Assembly (NCBI GenBank): GCA_012519525.1
Contig: JAAYQB010000032.1
Coordinates: 1 to 24,586 of the forward strand
Reading direction: 5' to 3'
Source: Bacteroidales bacterium
GTDB lineage: Bacteria; Bacteroidota; Bacteroidia; Bacteroidales; WCHB1-69
Length of the DNA stretch: 24,586 bases
Below are positions 1-7,013 of this stretch, piece after piece. The notes below the pieces were generated by a model. The model did not search any database and had not been told where the DNA came from. It saw only the letters and a program-made list of their open reading frames with translations. The position numbers were made by a program, and so were the translations under genes. Within the stretch, counting starts at the first letter, position 1. Each line of letters begins with the position of its first letter.

Positions 1-90
1 GATTCGTTCTCTACCATGGTTTTGGGAAAACGCACTGACACTTATCATCAGACTAAGTGTCGCTATCATAAAAAATTGACTGTTTTTCAT
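1..90 (-). CDS. Secreted protein, N-terminal fragment cut by the left edge
   Basis: An open frame runs from an ATG at 90-88 to the window edge and encodes 30 residues. It begins MKNSQFF, continues with a hydrophobic stretch (about residues 7-18) and ends in SVSAFSQ, a typical Bacteroidota signal peptide in which cleavage before Gln is common. The mature protein would begin near QNHGRERI, after which the window ends, so no function can be given. A TAnnTTTG-type element lies only three bases upstream of the ATG. Starts at the internal Met8 or Met15 are possible but would lose the basic N-terminus of the signal peptide. Calling it a secreted protein rests only on this leader. Confidence 0.6.
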   Translation of the reverse strand, partial: MKNSQFFMIATLSLMISVSAFSQNHGRERI

Positions 91-93
91 ACG

Positions 94-101
94 CAAATAT
101 A
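94..101 (-). promoter_or_regulatory. Candidate -7 element TATATTTG for the left-edge gene
   Basis: On the minus strand the bases read TATATTTG, an exact match to the Bacteroidota -7 consensus TAnnTTTG, followed by CGT and then the ATG. If used, the transcript would have almost no leader. No clear -33 TTG is visible. In AT-rich DNA such a match can arise by chance. Confidence 0.35.
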
Positions 102-354
102 TTTAATAGTTAATAATCATTTAATTAATTATTTTTAATTTACAAGCAAAAATACATAAATATTTTATACAATATAACATTTTATTATTTTTTTTTAATT
201 TAACTATCAACTTTTATTTGAATAAACTAAAAGTGCTATAAATAAAATACTTACAGTTTTTAGTTTAAAAAACTTTTCATTGATTTTGCATTCACATATC
301 CGTAAATTGAGCGAAAAACAAACTGCTAATAAGGCAAAACGCTAAGAATTTTCT

Positions 355-389
355 AAAAAACACCACTCTTTTGGAAGAATGTTTTTTTT
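355..389 (+). terminator. Weak terminator-like hairpin with T-run
   Basis: AAAAAACA at 355-362 can pair with TGTTTTTT at 380-387, and TCTT (367-370) with AAGA (375-378) inside it, separated by an asymmetric internal loop. The T-run extends to 389. The outer stem is almost all A-T, so the structure is weak. No plus-strand gene precedes it in the window. Confidence 0.3.
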
Positions 390-501
390 ATATGAAGAAA
401 ATTACTTCTTGTGTCTTTGAGATAAAAATTAGCCGTTCGAAAATCAACATAAAAATATTAAAAAAAACTAAAAATATTCTCTGAATAATAAATAAAATTT
501 A

Positions 502-509
502 TATCTTTG
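502..509 (+). promoter_or_regulatory. -7 element TATCTTTG for the barrel gene
   Basis: TATCTTTG matches the Bacteroidota TAnnTTTG element and is followed by GCAAAAAAAT. The ATG at 545 lies about 35 bases further on, giving an A/T-rich leader without a Shine-Dalgarno sequence, as is usual for this phylum. Confidence 0.6.
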
Positions 510-544
510 CAAAAAAATATTTTACAAAAAAATTAAATAAGCTC

Positions 545-1405
545 ATGAGACCTTTTATAGCTTTTTTCATATTGCTTTTTAGCACTATGAGTATTTTATC
601 ACCTGTTTATTCCTCTTCTCCTATCAGCATAGATAAAATTAACAAACATTCTTTTTTAAACACATCTTTTCCTCTTTATCACACTACGCACAAAGATGTA
701 TTGTTGGAAAAAACAAAAATAGAACTATTATCTACGGCTTCCGAAGTCTCTAAATCCGGTTCTTCATCGGGTAAATTTGCTGTTAAACTCAATGCTTTTG
801 CAGTTGTTGCCGTTGGAATGCCTGCATTTGAATTCAGATTAACCGACAACTTCACTTTACAAATGCAAGCACTTATAGTTCATCAACCTAAAGGATTTAT
901 AGGAACAGATAAACCACTCGCACTCTATGCTTTCTTTTTAGAGCCACGTTATTATTTTACCGAAGAATTTAACGGATTTTTTGTAGGAATCAATGTGGGT
1001 TTCGGTTATTATAATATGGCAAAGCAAATTATTCCCAATTATTGGTCAGAGGAATTTAACTTGATTAACCATATAGGTTGGAACATTATGGGCGGAGCCA
1101 CCTTGGGTTATTCTTTAAGTTTGGGACGTGTAGCTTTAGAGCCATATATTACCACAGGATACACGTATGCTCAATATGACAACTACAAAGACAATGTTCT
1201 TGTATCACCCAACAAATCAACGTCTCGTTATCTTTATGCCTACAACGGAGGACTCAATATAGTGTATAAATTTGGCAGTTCCGCCTATTCATCAAAAAAC
1301 TCTTACGGTAACATCTCACGTCAATATTATAAATCCTATTATAAAAGTTACAAGGGTTCAAGACATAATAGACGTATCTTTAGAAAAATGCCTAAATTTA
1401 GATAA
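545..1405 (+). CDS. Outer-membrane beta-barrel protein, DUF3575-like
   Basis: This 286-residue protein starts with a signal peptide (hydrophobic residues about 4-20, likely cleavage near VYS-S). After a Ser/Thr-rich linker of about 50 residues, the segment from about 78 to 245 alternates aromatic and small residues in strand-like blocks, such as FFLEPRYYF, GFFVGINVGFGYY and GGLNIVYKF. That is the look of a small porin-like barrel. The EPRYYF and GFFVGIN blocks resemble the DUF3575 family, but this is by eye. Unusually, the barrel is followed by about 40 Tyr-, Ser-, Lys- and Arg-rich residues rather than ending in an aromatic residue. The DUF4249 lipoprotein gene follows closely, so the two may form a surface pair. 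The substrate is unknown. Confidence 0.7.
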   Translation: MRPFIAFFILLFSTMSILSPVYSSSPISIDKINKHSFLNTSFPLYHTTHKDVLLEKTKIELLSTASEVSKSGSSSGKFAVKLNAFAVVAVGMPAFEFRLTDNFTLQMQALIVHQPKGFIGTDKPLALYAFFLEPRYYFTEEFNGFFVGINVGFGYYNMAKQIIPNYWSEEFNLINHIGWNIMGGATLGYSLSLGRVALEPYITTGYTYAQYDNYKDNVLVSPNKSTSRYLYAYNGGLNIVYKFGSSAYSSKNSYGNISRQYYKSYYKSYKGSRHNRRIFRKMPKFR

Positions 1406-1461
1406 TAGACATATCTTATTTAATAAGTAAGATTCGTATTATTAATTAATTGAAAAATAAA

Positions 1462-2367
1462 ATGAAATTAATTCACCATTCATGCTTATTTCTTCTAATT
1501 ATTTTTCTTTCGGCTTGCGAAACTCCTATTTCCTTGACCATACCGCATCACAAAAATCCTTTGGTCATTGAGGGATGGATAGACAACGACCGACCGGCTA
1601 CCGTTATCGTTTCACACTCTTTATCGTATTATACCGAAATTACCTTAGCCACTATTTTACAATCCATTGACACTACGGCACAAGTCATCGTTAGCGACGA
1701 TGAAGGTAATAGCGAAACACTTAGTTTGGGTTTTTCCGCCGATCATCTTTATGGATTACTTGGCAAAGCATACGTTGGAAAAAACATAAAAGGAAAAATC
1801 GGACATAGCTATCAGCTAACTGTCAAAACAAAAGACAAAGTATATACCGCCTCTACCACTATTCCAAAGACTCCCGTGCTAATAGATACACTTTATTTTA
1901 ATAGGAAAAGCGAAAAAGACACCACTGCTACCATCCGCATCCTTTTCCACGACAAAGGCGATGAAATGAATTATTATCGTTTCTTCACTCAAATCAAAGG
2001 ACTTGATATGACTTTCAGTCAAGTTTCTATCGGCGTATTCGACGATTTAACTTTCAACGGACTCACACTCAACTTTGAATTGGTACGCATGCCCGTCAGC
2101 AATATGGTAACGGCAAATATGACACAAGAAGAATACGAAAACTATTACCGCATTAGTTTTCGCCCCGGCGATGTTATTTTTATTAAATCCACTACGATTG
2201 ACCAAAAAACACAAAAATACTGGTCATCGCTACAATCGGAATTGTCGTCGGGACAAAATCCTTATATAACTCCCGGCAATCATCCCACCAACATTATAGG
2301 CGAAAATGTTACAGGTATATGGTCGGGTTATAATGTTAGATACGATACGCTTATTTTTCAAAAATAA
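1462..2367 (+). CDS. DUF4249 family lipoprotein
   Basis: From the ATG at 1462 the protein has a short basic and hydrophobic leader ending in the lipobox LSAC, with Cys19 as the predicted lipidated residue. A TTG four codons upstream (1450) is in frame and possible, but the ATG gives a normal lipoprotein signal. The mature start (PISLTIP, then PLVIEGWIDNDRPATVIVS) is characteristic of DUF4249, a Bacteroidota family of outer-membrane lipoproteins often found beside outer-membrane receptors. No catalytic motif is visible and the role is unknown. It lies between the barrel gene and recX, only 5 bases before recX, so co-transcription is likely. The full length of about 301 residues is normal. Confidence 0.8.
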   Translation: MKLIHHSCLFLLIIFLSACETPISLTIPHHKNPLVIEGWIDNDRPATVIVSHSLSYYTEITLATILQSIDTTAQVIVSDDEGNSETLSLGFSADHLYGLLGKAYVGKNIKGKIGHSYQLTVKTKDKVYTASTTIPKTPVLIDTLYFNRKSEKDTTATIRILFHDKGDEMNYYRFFTQIKGLDMTFSQVSIGVFDDLTFNGLTLNFELVRMPVSNMVTANMTQEEYENYYRISFRPGDVIFIKSTTIDQKTQKYWSSLQSELSSGQNPYITPGNHPTNIIGENVTGIWSGYNVRYDTLIFQK

Positions 2368-2372
2368 ACAAA

Positions 2373-2846
2373 ATGAAAAATCGTATTTTAAGCTATGAAG
2401 AAGCATTAGAGAAAGCTAAAAACTATTGCGCCTATCAAGAACGCTGCCTATCGGATATGCGTACTAAACTAACAGCATGGGGAATAGATAAAAAAGAGCA
2501 AGAAAAAATCATCCAAACTTTACTGGCACAAAACTTTATTGACGAATTGCGTTATGCTCGACTATTTGCAGAAGGAAAATCAAGAATAAATGCTTGGGGA
2601 AAACAAAAAATAATCTATGCTTTACGCTCTAAGAAAATCAACGACAATCACATACAACAAGCGATAACCAATATAGAATTAGAAGACTATCAAAAAACTT
2701 TGGCTAAAAATGCGGAAAAATACATTGCCAATCATACATTTTTATCCGAAAATGAAAGAAAACAAAAATTGATACGTTATTTATTATCAAAAGGATTTGA
2801 ATACGCAGCTATTCAAGAATATTTAGAAAATAAAAATAATTTATGA
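2373..2846 (+). CDS. recX: Regulatory protein RecX
   Basis: The 157-residue protein has the small, all-helical, highly charged character of RecX, which binds RecA filaments and limits recombinase activity. Diagnostic stretches are LSYEEALEKAKNYCAYQERC near the start (about residues 6-25), FIDELRYARLFAEGKSRINAWGK in the middle (about 55-77) and a final helical repeat ending YLLSKGFEYAAIQEYL. These correspond to the three-helix repeats of the family. The start follows the DUF4249 stop by 5 bases, and its TGA stop overlaps the prfB ATG (ATGA at 2843-2846), which suggests translational coupling. recA is not in the window. Because the stop is UGA, its termination depends on RF2, the product of the next gene. 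Confidence 0.88.
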   Translation: MKNRILSYEEALEKAKNYCAYQERCLSDMRTKLTAWGIDKKEQEKIIQTLLAQNFIDELRYARLFAEGKSRINAWGKQKIIYALRSKKINDNHIQQAITNIELEDYQKTLAKNAEKYIANHTFLSENERKQKLIRYLLSKGFEYAAIQEYLENKNNL

Positions 2847-3926
2847 TACCCATAGAAACGATAAAAGCTTTAGACAACCGCCTACACGAGCTGAGGAGGT
2901 TTCTTTGACATTGATAAAAAATTAGCCGACATAAAAACGGAAGAGCTAAAAACACATGAAGCCGATTTTTGGAACAATCCGGCTGAAAGTGAAAAAATAT
3001 TAAAACATATTACCTCTTTAAAATCAGTAACCAACCAATTCGATAAAGTTAGGGTTTTAATTGAAGAACTACATATTGCTTTTGAATTTCTAAAAGAGGG
3101 TGCAATGGAAGAAAATGAATTTCAAGCTATTGCACAAAAGGCAACAGATGCGGTAACGGCTTTGGAATTTCGTAGCATGCTCAACGAAGAGGAAGATCGC
3201 TTAGGTGCCTTGTTAACCATTAACTCCGGTGCAGGCGGTACCGAGAGTCAAGATTGGGCTGAAATGCTTTTACGCATGTATGTACGCTGGGGCGAAAATC
3301 ATAACTTTAAAATAAAAGAATTAGATAGATTAGACGGAGACGTAGCAGGAATAAAATCGGCTACTATCGAGATTGACGGCAGTTATGCTTACGGTTATCT
3401 AAAAGGCGAATCGGGCGTACATCGTTTGGTAAGACTCTCTCCTTTTGATGCTGCCAATAAGCGTCATACCTCTTTTGCCTCCGTTTTCGCTTATCCTATG
3501 ATTGACGACAGCATTGATATCAACGTTAATCCGTCGGATATTAGTTGGGATACTTATCGTTCGGGTGGTCCCGGTGGTCAAAATGTCAACAAAGTAGAAA
3601 CAGCCGTTCGCTTGCACCATCATCCTTCGGGCATCATTATCGAATGCCAAGAAACGCGTTCGCAATTGCAAAACAAAGAAAAAGCCGTTCAAATGCTAAA
3701 ATCTCGTCTATATGAAATAGAATTACAGAAAAAATATGCAAAAATCAATGAAATAGAAAGTAATAAAAAGAAAATAGAATGGGGGTCGCAAATAAGAAGT
3801 TATACCTTGCATCCTTATAAGTTAGTGAAAGACACACGTACTTCTTTCGAAACATCTAATGCTCAAGCAGTATTAGACGGCGATATCGATGGTTTTCTGA
3901 ATGCTTATCTATTACACACAAAATAG
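2843..3926 (+). CDS. prfB: Peptide chain release factor 2, with programmed +1 frameshift
   Basis: RF2 releases nascent chains at UGA and UAA. Translation from ATG 2843 reads 21 codons to an in-frame TGA at 2906-2908. A +1 shift at CTT TGA C resumes at GAC 2907 and runs open to the TAG at 3924-3926, giving 360 residues (join 2843-2905, 2907-3926), close to the family norm of about 365. The classic signal is intact: AGGAGG (2894-2899), three bases, then CTT TGA C. After the shift I see the stop-codon recognition tripeptide SPF (about residues 199-201) and the catalytic GGQ in SGGPGGQN (244-246), both RF2-specific in context. The true stop is TAG, read by RF1, as expected for an autoregulated RF2 gene. 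An ATG at 3105 opens the longest single frame but is not the real start. Confidence 0.95.
2894..2909 (+). promoter_or_regulatory. Programmed frameshift site of prfB
   Basis: AGGAGG at 2894-2899 acts as an internal Shine-Dalgarno-like stimulator, followed by TTT, the slippery CTT at 2903-2905 and TGA C at 2906-2909. When RF2 is scarce the ribosome slips +1 at CTT and continues; when RF2 is abundant it terminates. The spacing matches the Escherichia coli site. Confidence 0.95.
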
Positions 3927-3962
3927 ATGTAAATTTTACCCGTATTCAAAACAAAAAAAGTA

Positions 3963-3970
3963 TAATTTTG
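3963..3970 (+). promoter_or_regulatory. -7 element TAATTTTG upstream of the small ORF and cdsA
   Basis: TAATTTTG matches TAnnTTTG. It lies 45 bases before the small ORF at 4015 and about 140 bases before cdsA, downstream of the prfB stop, so cdsA probably begins a new transcription unit here. Confidence 0.5.
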
Positions 3971-4014
3971 CAGTTGTTAACATATAAAATATATTATCAA
4001 TTAAAAGATACGGT

Positions 4015-4095
4015 ATGAAACGAACACGCCAAGCAAATTTGATTCGCAAAGCAGATAATTATAAGGCATGTGAGTTCCATACGACCTTAACTTAA
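4015..4095 (+). CDS. Possible 26-residue small ORF upstream of cdsA
   Basis: An ATG at 4015 opens a frame of 26 codons ending in TAA at 4093-4095, 16 bases before the cdsA start. The peptide is basic (MKRTRQANLIRKADNYKACE, then FHTTLT) with no membrane segment. It sits between a good -7 element and cdsA, so it could be a leader peptide, a short independent protein or an accidental frame. Its GC content looks somewhat higher than the surrounding non-coding DNA, which weakly favours coding. I recognise no family. Confidence 0.3.
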   Translation: MKRTRQANLIRKADNYKACEFHTTLT

Positions 4096-4111
4096 AAAAA
4101 TATATAAACGT

Positions 4112-4927
4112 ATGAAAGTTTTGCTTACCAGAACATTAACAGGCATTTTATTTATAGGAATAATCGTATTAGCCATTGTTAGCAACGCATGGGTATTGTT
4201 CAATGTATTTTTGATTTTTTGCTGTATCGGATTGTACGAGTACAAAAGTCTTTTAAGCAAAAAAGACATCCGCTTAGATATATCTTTTTACATCATCTCC
4301 CTTATTGTCTATTTTGCAATAGGATATATTGAGTTATGGAAAAATCCTTACTATAAAATCATATTTCCTTTCGGCTTAAGCATATTGTTCTTATTTTTCT
4401 TATTAATGGCTTTATTTAATCCTAAACAAACTTCACCGCTTAGCTATATAGCAGCTTCGTTTGCAGGCATTATTACCATTGTTATTCCTTTTTCTTTTAT
4501 CAACCATTTTCATCGAATGCCGGAAGGATTGTTATTAGCCGTTTTTATCCTTATATGGATATACGACACTTTAGCTTATTGCGTAGGAAGTCTTATAGGA
4601 AAACATCCTCTATTTCAACGGATATCGCCAAAGAAAACATGGGAAGGCACTTTAGTCGCCGCCTTGCTTACCATTGTTTTATCGTATTTCTTTGTTTATT
4701 TTTTCCAAAAATCAAATCTCAATTCATGGCAATGGATGGGACTTGCAGCCATCATCGTTACGACCGGAACCTTGGGCGACTTAATAGAGTCAATGTTTAA
4801 ACGTTCGCTCGATGTCAAAGATTCCGGCAGTATTATGCCGGGGCATGGCGGCATTCTCGACCGCTTCGATTCTATGCTTTTTGCTTTACCTTTTATTTTA
4901 TTATATCTAAATATTATTATCTTATAA
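4112..4927 (+). CDS. cdsA: Phosphatidate cytidylyltransferase
   Basis: CdsA makes CDP-diacylglycerol from phosphatidic acid and CTP in the inner membrane, the entry to phosphatidylserine and phosphatidylethanolamine synthesis. The 271-residue protein has about seven to eight hydrophobic segments. The family signature is complete at about residues 227-253: SMFKRSLDVKDSG, MPGHGGI, then DRFD. A second conserved block around 151-179 (YDTLAY, then SPKKTWEG) is also present. The length is normal. The downstream psd gene starts 3 bases after the stop, so the two are probably translated from one mRNA. A phosphatidylserine synthase gene is not present in the window. Confidence 0.95.
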   Translation: MKVLLTRTLTGILFIGIIVLAIVSNAWVLFNVFLIFCCIGLYEYKSLLSKKDIRLDISFYIISLIVYFAIGYIELWKNPYYKIIFPFGLSILFLFFLLMALFNPKQTSPLSYIAASFAGIITIVIPFSFINHFHRMPEGLLLAVFILIWIYDTLAYCVGSLIGKHPLFQRISPKKTWEGTLVAALLTIVLSYFFVYFFQKSNLNSWQWMGLAAIIVTTGTLGDLIESMFKRSLDVKDSGSIMPGHGGILDRFDSMLFALPFILLYLNIIIL

Positions 4928-4930
4928 ATC

Positions 4931-5587
4931 ATGAGAATACATAGAGAAGGATACCGCATTATTGTAATTGTTTTTGCCGTTTTACTTGTTGCTTCAGCTT
5001 TAATTACAGCTTATAGCGATTCGATTATTCCACAATTTATCATGTACACATTTTCTATCGGCTTCCTTTATTTTATCGTTCGCTTTTTTCGCGTACCTAA
5101 ACGCCAGCTCACCAAAGACGACAATATTATTTATTGTCCTGCCGACGGCAAAATAGTGATTATAGAAGAAATTGACGAAACAAAATATTTCAACGACAAA
5201 CGCTTAAAAGTATCTATTTTCATGTCTCCTTTTAATGTGCATGTCAACACCTACCCTATTTCGGGTATGATAAAAAAAGTAGATTATTTTCCCGGTAAAC
5301 ACATGGTGGCATGGTATCCTAAATCTTCAGACCTCAACGAACATTCTTGTACATTAATAGAGCATAAAAACGGCGAAAGAATATTAGTGAAACAAATTGC
5401 AGGTATTGTAGCACGCCGTATCGTATGTTATGCAAAAGAAGGAACGGAAGTACATCAAGGTGATGAGATTGGCATTATCAAAATGGGCTCACGCGTTGAC
5501 GTTATCCTACCTATCAATGCTCTCTTAGACATCGAATTGGGTGAATCTGTCCGCTCTAAAAAAACAGTACTCGCTTATTTTAAATAA
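4931..5587 (+). CDS. psd: Phosphatidylserine decarboxylase, proenzyme
   Basis: Psd decarboxylates phosphatidylserine to phosphatidylethanolamine. The 218-residue protein is the short type, with two N-terminal membrane segments (about residues 9-27 and 33-52). The conserved block IFMSPFNVHVNTYPISG covers about 96-112. The self-cleavage site is visible as KMGSR, with Gly186-Ser187; the serine would become the pyruvoyl group of the alpha chain. It lies 3 bases after cdsA, the enzyme two steps earlier in the pathway, and 14 bases before the exonuclease gene. The start at 4931 gives a basic N-terminus and is well placed. Confidence 0.93.
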   Translation: MRIHREGYRIIVIVFAVLLVASALITAYSDSIIPQFIMYTFSIGFLYFIVRFFRVPKRQLTKDDNIIYCPADGKIVIIEEIDETKYFNDKRLKVSIFMSPFNVHVNTYPISGMIKKVDYFPGKHMVAWYPKSSDLNEHSCTLIEHKNGERILVKQIAGIVARRIVCYAKEGTEVHQGDEIGIIKMGSRVDVILPINALLDIELGESVRSKKTVLAYFK

Positions 5588-5601
5588 AAAAATCAATCAT
5601 T

Positions 5602-6291
5602 ATGAACGAACAAATAGAATCAATTTTATTTATTGATATAGAAACAGTAGCAGCAAGCTCCTCTTACGAAAAATTATCTCCTCGCATGCAAGCTCTTTGG
5701 GATAAAAAAGCTAATTATCTGAAAAAGAATGAAGACGACACTGCCGAAATCATGTACGAAAGAGCAGGCATATATGCCGAATTCGGAAAAATTGTCTGTA
5801 TATCGGTAGCCTATGTAAAAAATCAACAAATACGCACCAAATCTTTCTATGGACATGAGGAAAAAACACTGCTTCAAGATTTTGCATCACTGCTTTCACA
5901 GTATTACTCACAGCCTCATCATCGCCTATGTGCCCATAACGGCAAAGAATTCGACTTTCCTTATCTTTGTAGACGTATGCTCATTCATCAAATAAAACTG
6001 CCTTCTATTTTAGATGTTTCGGGTAAAAAACCTTGGGAAACAACCTTTATAGATACAATGGATATGTGGCGTTTCGGTGATTATAAAAACTACACTTCGC
6101 TTGACCTTTTAGCTGCTCTCTTCGATATGGAATCTCCTAAAGACGATATTGACGGCAGCCAAGTCAATGAATACTATTGGCAGCACAATGATTTGGAACG
6201 CATTAAAGTTTATTGCGAAAAAGACGTTACAACATTGGTTAAATTGTATGCAGCCTTAAAAGGCTTACCTCATCAATTAGAAATTATATAA
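5602..6291 (+). CDS. Predicted 3'-5' exonuclease, PolB-like (DEDDy)
   Basis: This 229-residue protein carries the exonuclease motifs of the DEDDy superfamily. Exo I is the D12-x-E14 pair in LFIDIETV. Exo II contains D118 in HNGKEFDFP. Exo III is YCEKD, with Y204 and D208. These four acidic residues would bind two metal ions, with the tyrosine aiding catalysis. It resembles the stand-alone exonuclease domain related to family-B DNA polymerases that is widespread in Bacteroidota. The natural substrate is unknown. It follows psd by 14 bases and is probably co-transcribed with cdsA and psd, although no functional link to phospholipids is obvious. Its end converges with pcm, 8 bases away. Confidence 0.85.
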   Translation: MNEQIESILFIDIETVAASSSYEKLSPRMQALWDKKANYLKKNEDDTAEIMYERAGIYAEFGKIVCISVAYVKNQQIRTKSFYGHEEKTLLQDFASLLSQYYSQPHHRLCAHNGKEFDFPYLCRRMLIHQIKLPSILDVSGKKPWETTFIDTMDMWRFGDYKNYTSLDLLAALFDMESPKDDIDGSQVNEYYWQHNDLERIKVYCEKDVTTLVKLYAALKGLPHQLEII

Positions 6292-6299
6292 ATTCTCTG

Positions 6300-6938
6300 T
6301 TATTCTTTATCTTGCAGCATAGGAACAAAGCGGAAAGTACCGTGTTCCGTCGTTTTGTATTCCGTTTCGGAAAGACGAACGATTTTAGTCATGACTTGCA
6401 CACTTTCGCCCAAAGGAACTACCAATATTCCACCTACTTTTAATTGACTCAATAGTTTTTGAGGCACTTCAGCTGCTCCACACGTGATAACGATTCCGTC
6501 GAAAGGTGCAAATTCGCTCCATCCCAAATAGCCGTCGCCGTATTTAGTAGCTATATTTATGTCCATTTTTTCAAACAACTTCTTAGTTGCTTCGTATATA
6601 TATATATGTCTTTCAATAGTATAAACATAAGCACCTAATTTTTTCAAAATAACCGCTTGGTAGCCGGAACCTGTTCCTATTTCGAGTATACGCTTATTTT
6701 TAACAACTTCCAACAACTGTGTCTGTATGGCTACCGTATAAGGCTGCGAAATCGTTTGTTTACAAGCTATGGGTAAAGCCATATCTTCATAGGCATGACC
6801 GTACAAAGAAGACGGAATAAAAAAATGACGAGGCACCTCATTAAATACATTTAACAGATGAGTATCAACAATTCCTTTTTTTTGTAAATCTTCAACCATT
6901 TGCTTACGCAAGCCTTTGTCTCTTAAACTATCTACCAT
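6300..6938 (-). CDS. pcm: Protein-L-isoaspartate O-methyltransferase
   Basis: Pcm methylates isoaspartyl residues in damaged proteins with S-adenosylmethionine so that they can revert to aspartate. The 212-residue length is normal. The conserved substrate-side motif TISQPY is at residues 62-67 and the SAM-binding motif I, ILEIGTGSGY, is at 84-93. A later block (FDGIVITCGA, then LKVGGILVVPLG) matches the family's C-terminal motifs. The start at 6938 is preceded by an A/T-rich leader of about 43 bases from the palindromic promoter at 6980-6995, shared with the divergent oxidoreductase gene. Confidence 0.94.
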   Translation of the reverse strand: MVDSLRDKGLRKQMVEDLQKKGIVDTHLLNVFNEVPRHFFIPSSLYGHAYEDMALPIACKQTISQPYTVAIQTQLLEVVKNKRILEIGTGSGYQAVILKKLGAYVYTIERHIYIYEATKKLFEKMDINIATKYGDGYLGWSEFAPFDGIVITCGAAEVPQKLLSQLKVGGILVVPLGESVQVMTKIVRLSETEYKTTEHGTFRFVPMLQDKE

Positions 6939-6979
6939 ATATTTATTCTGTATCCCTTCTTTTATATTTAAAATAATGT

Positions 6980-6995
6980 TATTTTTGCAAAAATA
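6980..6995. promoter_or_regulatory. Palindromic divergent promoter, TATTTTTG on both strands
   Basis: TATTTTTGCAAAAATA is a perfect 16-base palindrome. Each half reads TATTTTTG on its own strand, so both pcm (minus) and the oxidoreductase (plus) have an exact TAnnTTTG element, and the two elements abut at the centre. Predicted leaders are about 20 bases (plus) and 43 bases (minus). Confidence 0.6.
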
Positions 6996-7013
6996 AAAAA
7001 AAATCTAAGGCAA

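Larger units (their letters stand above)
91..544. other. Intergenic region of 454 bases between divergent genes
   Basis: This very AT-rich stretch separates the minus-strand left-edge gene from the plus-strand barrel gene. It holds the candidate -7 element at 94-101, a weak hairpin followed by a T-run at 355-389, and a good -7 element at 502-509. I see no coding frame or recognisable RNA gene in it. Bases 110-300 show nothing beyond A/T runs. Confidence 0.6.

Noticed and set aside
1411..1432. Terminator between the barrel gene and the DUF4249 gene
   Set aside because: The A/T-only inverted repeat TCTTATTTA/TAAGTAAGA has almost no room for a loop and no T-run, so it would be weak; the genes more likely share a transcript.
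3105..3926. A release factor 2 gene starting at ATG 3105
   Set aside because: It lacks the N-terminal domain. The preceding 87 residues are encoded from 2843 through a canonical frameshift site, so this is the downstream part of the complete gene.
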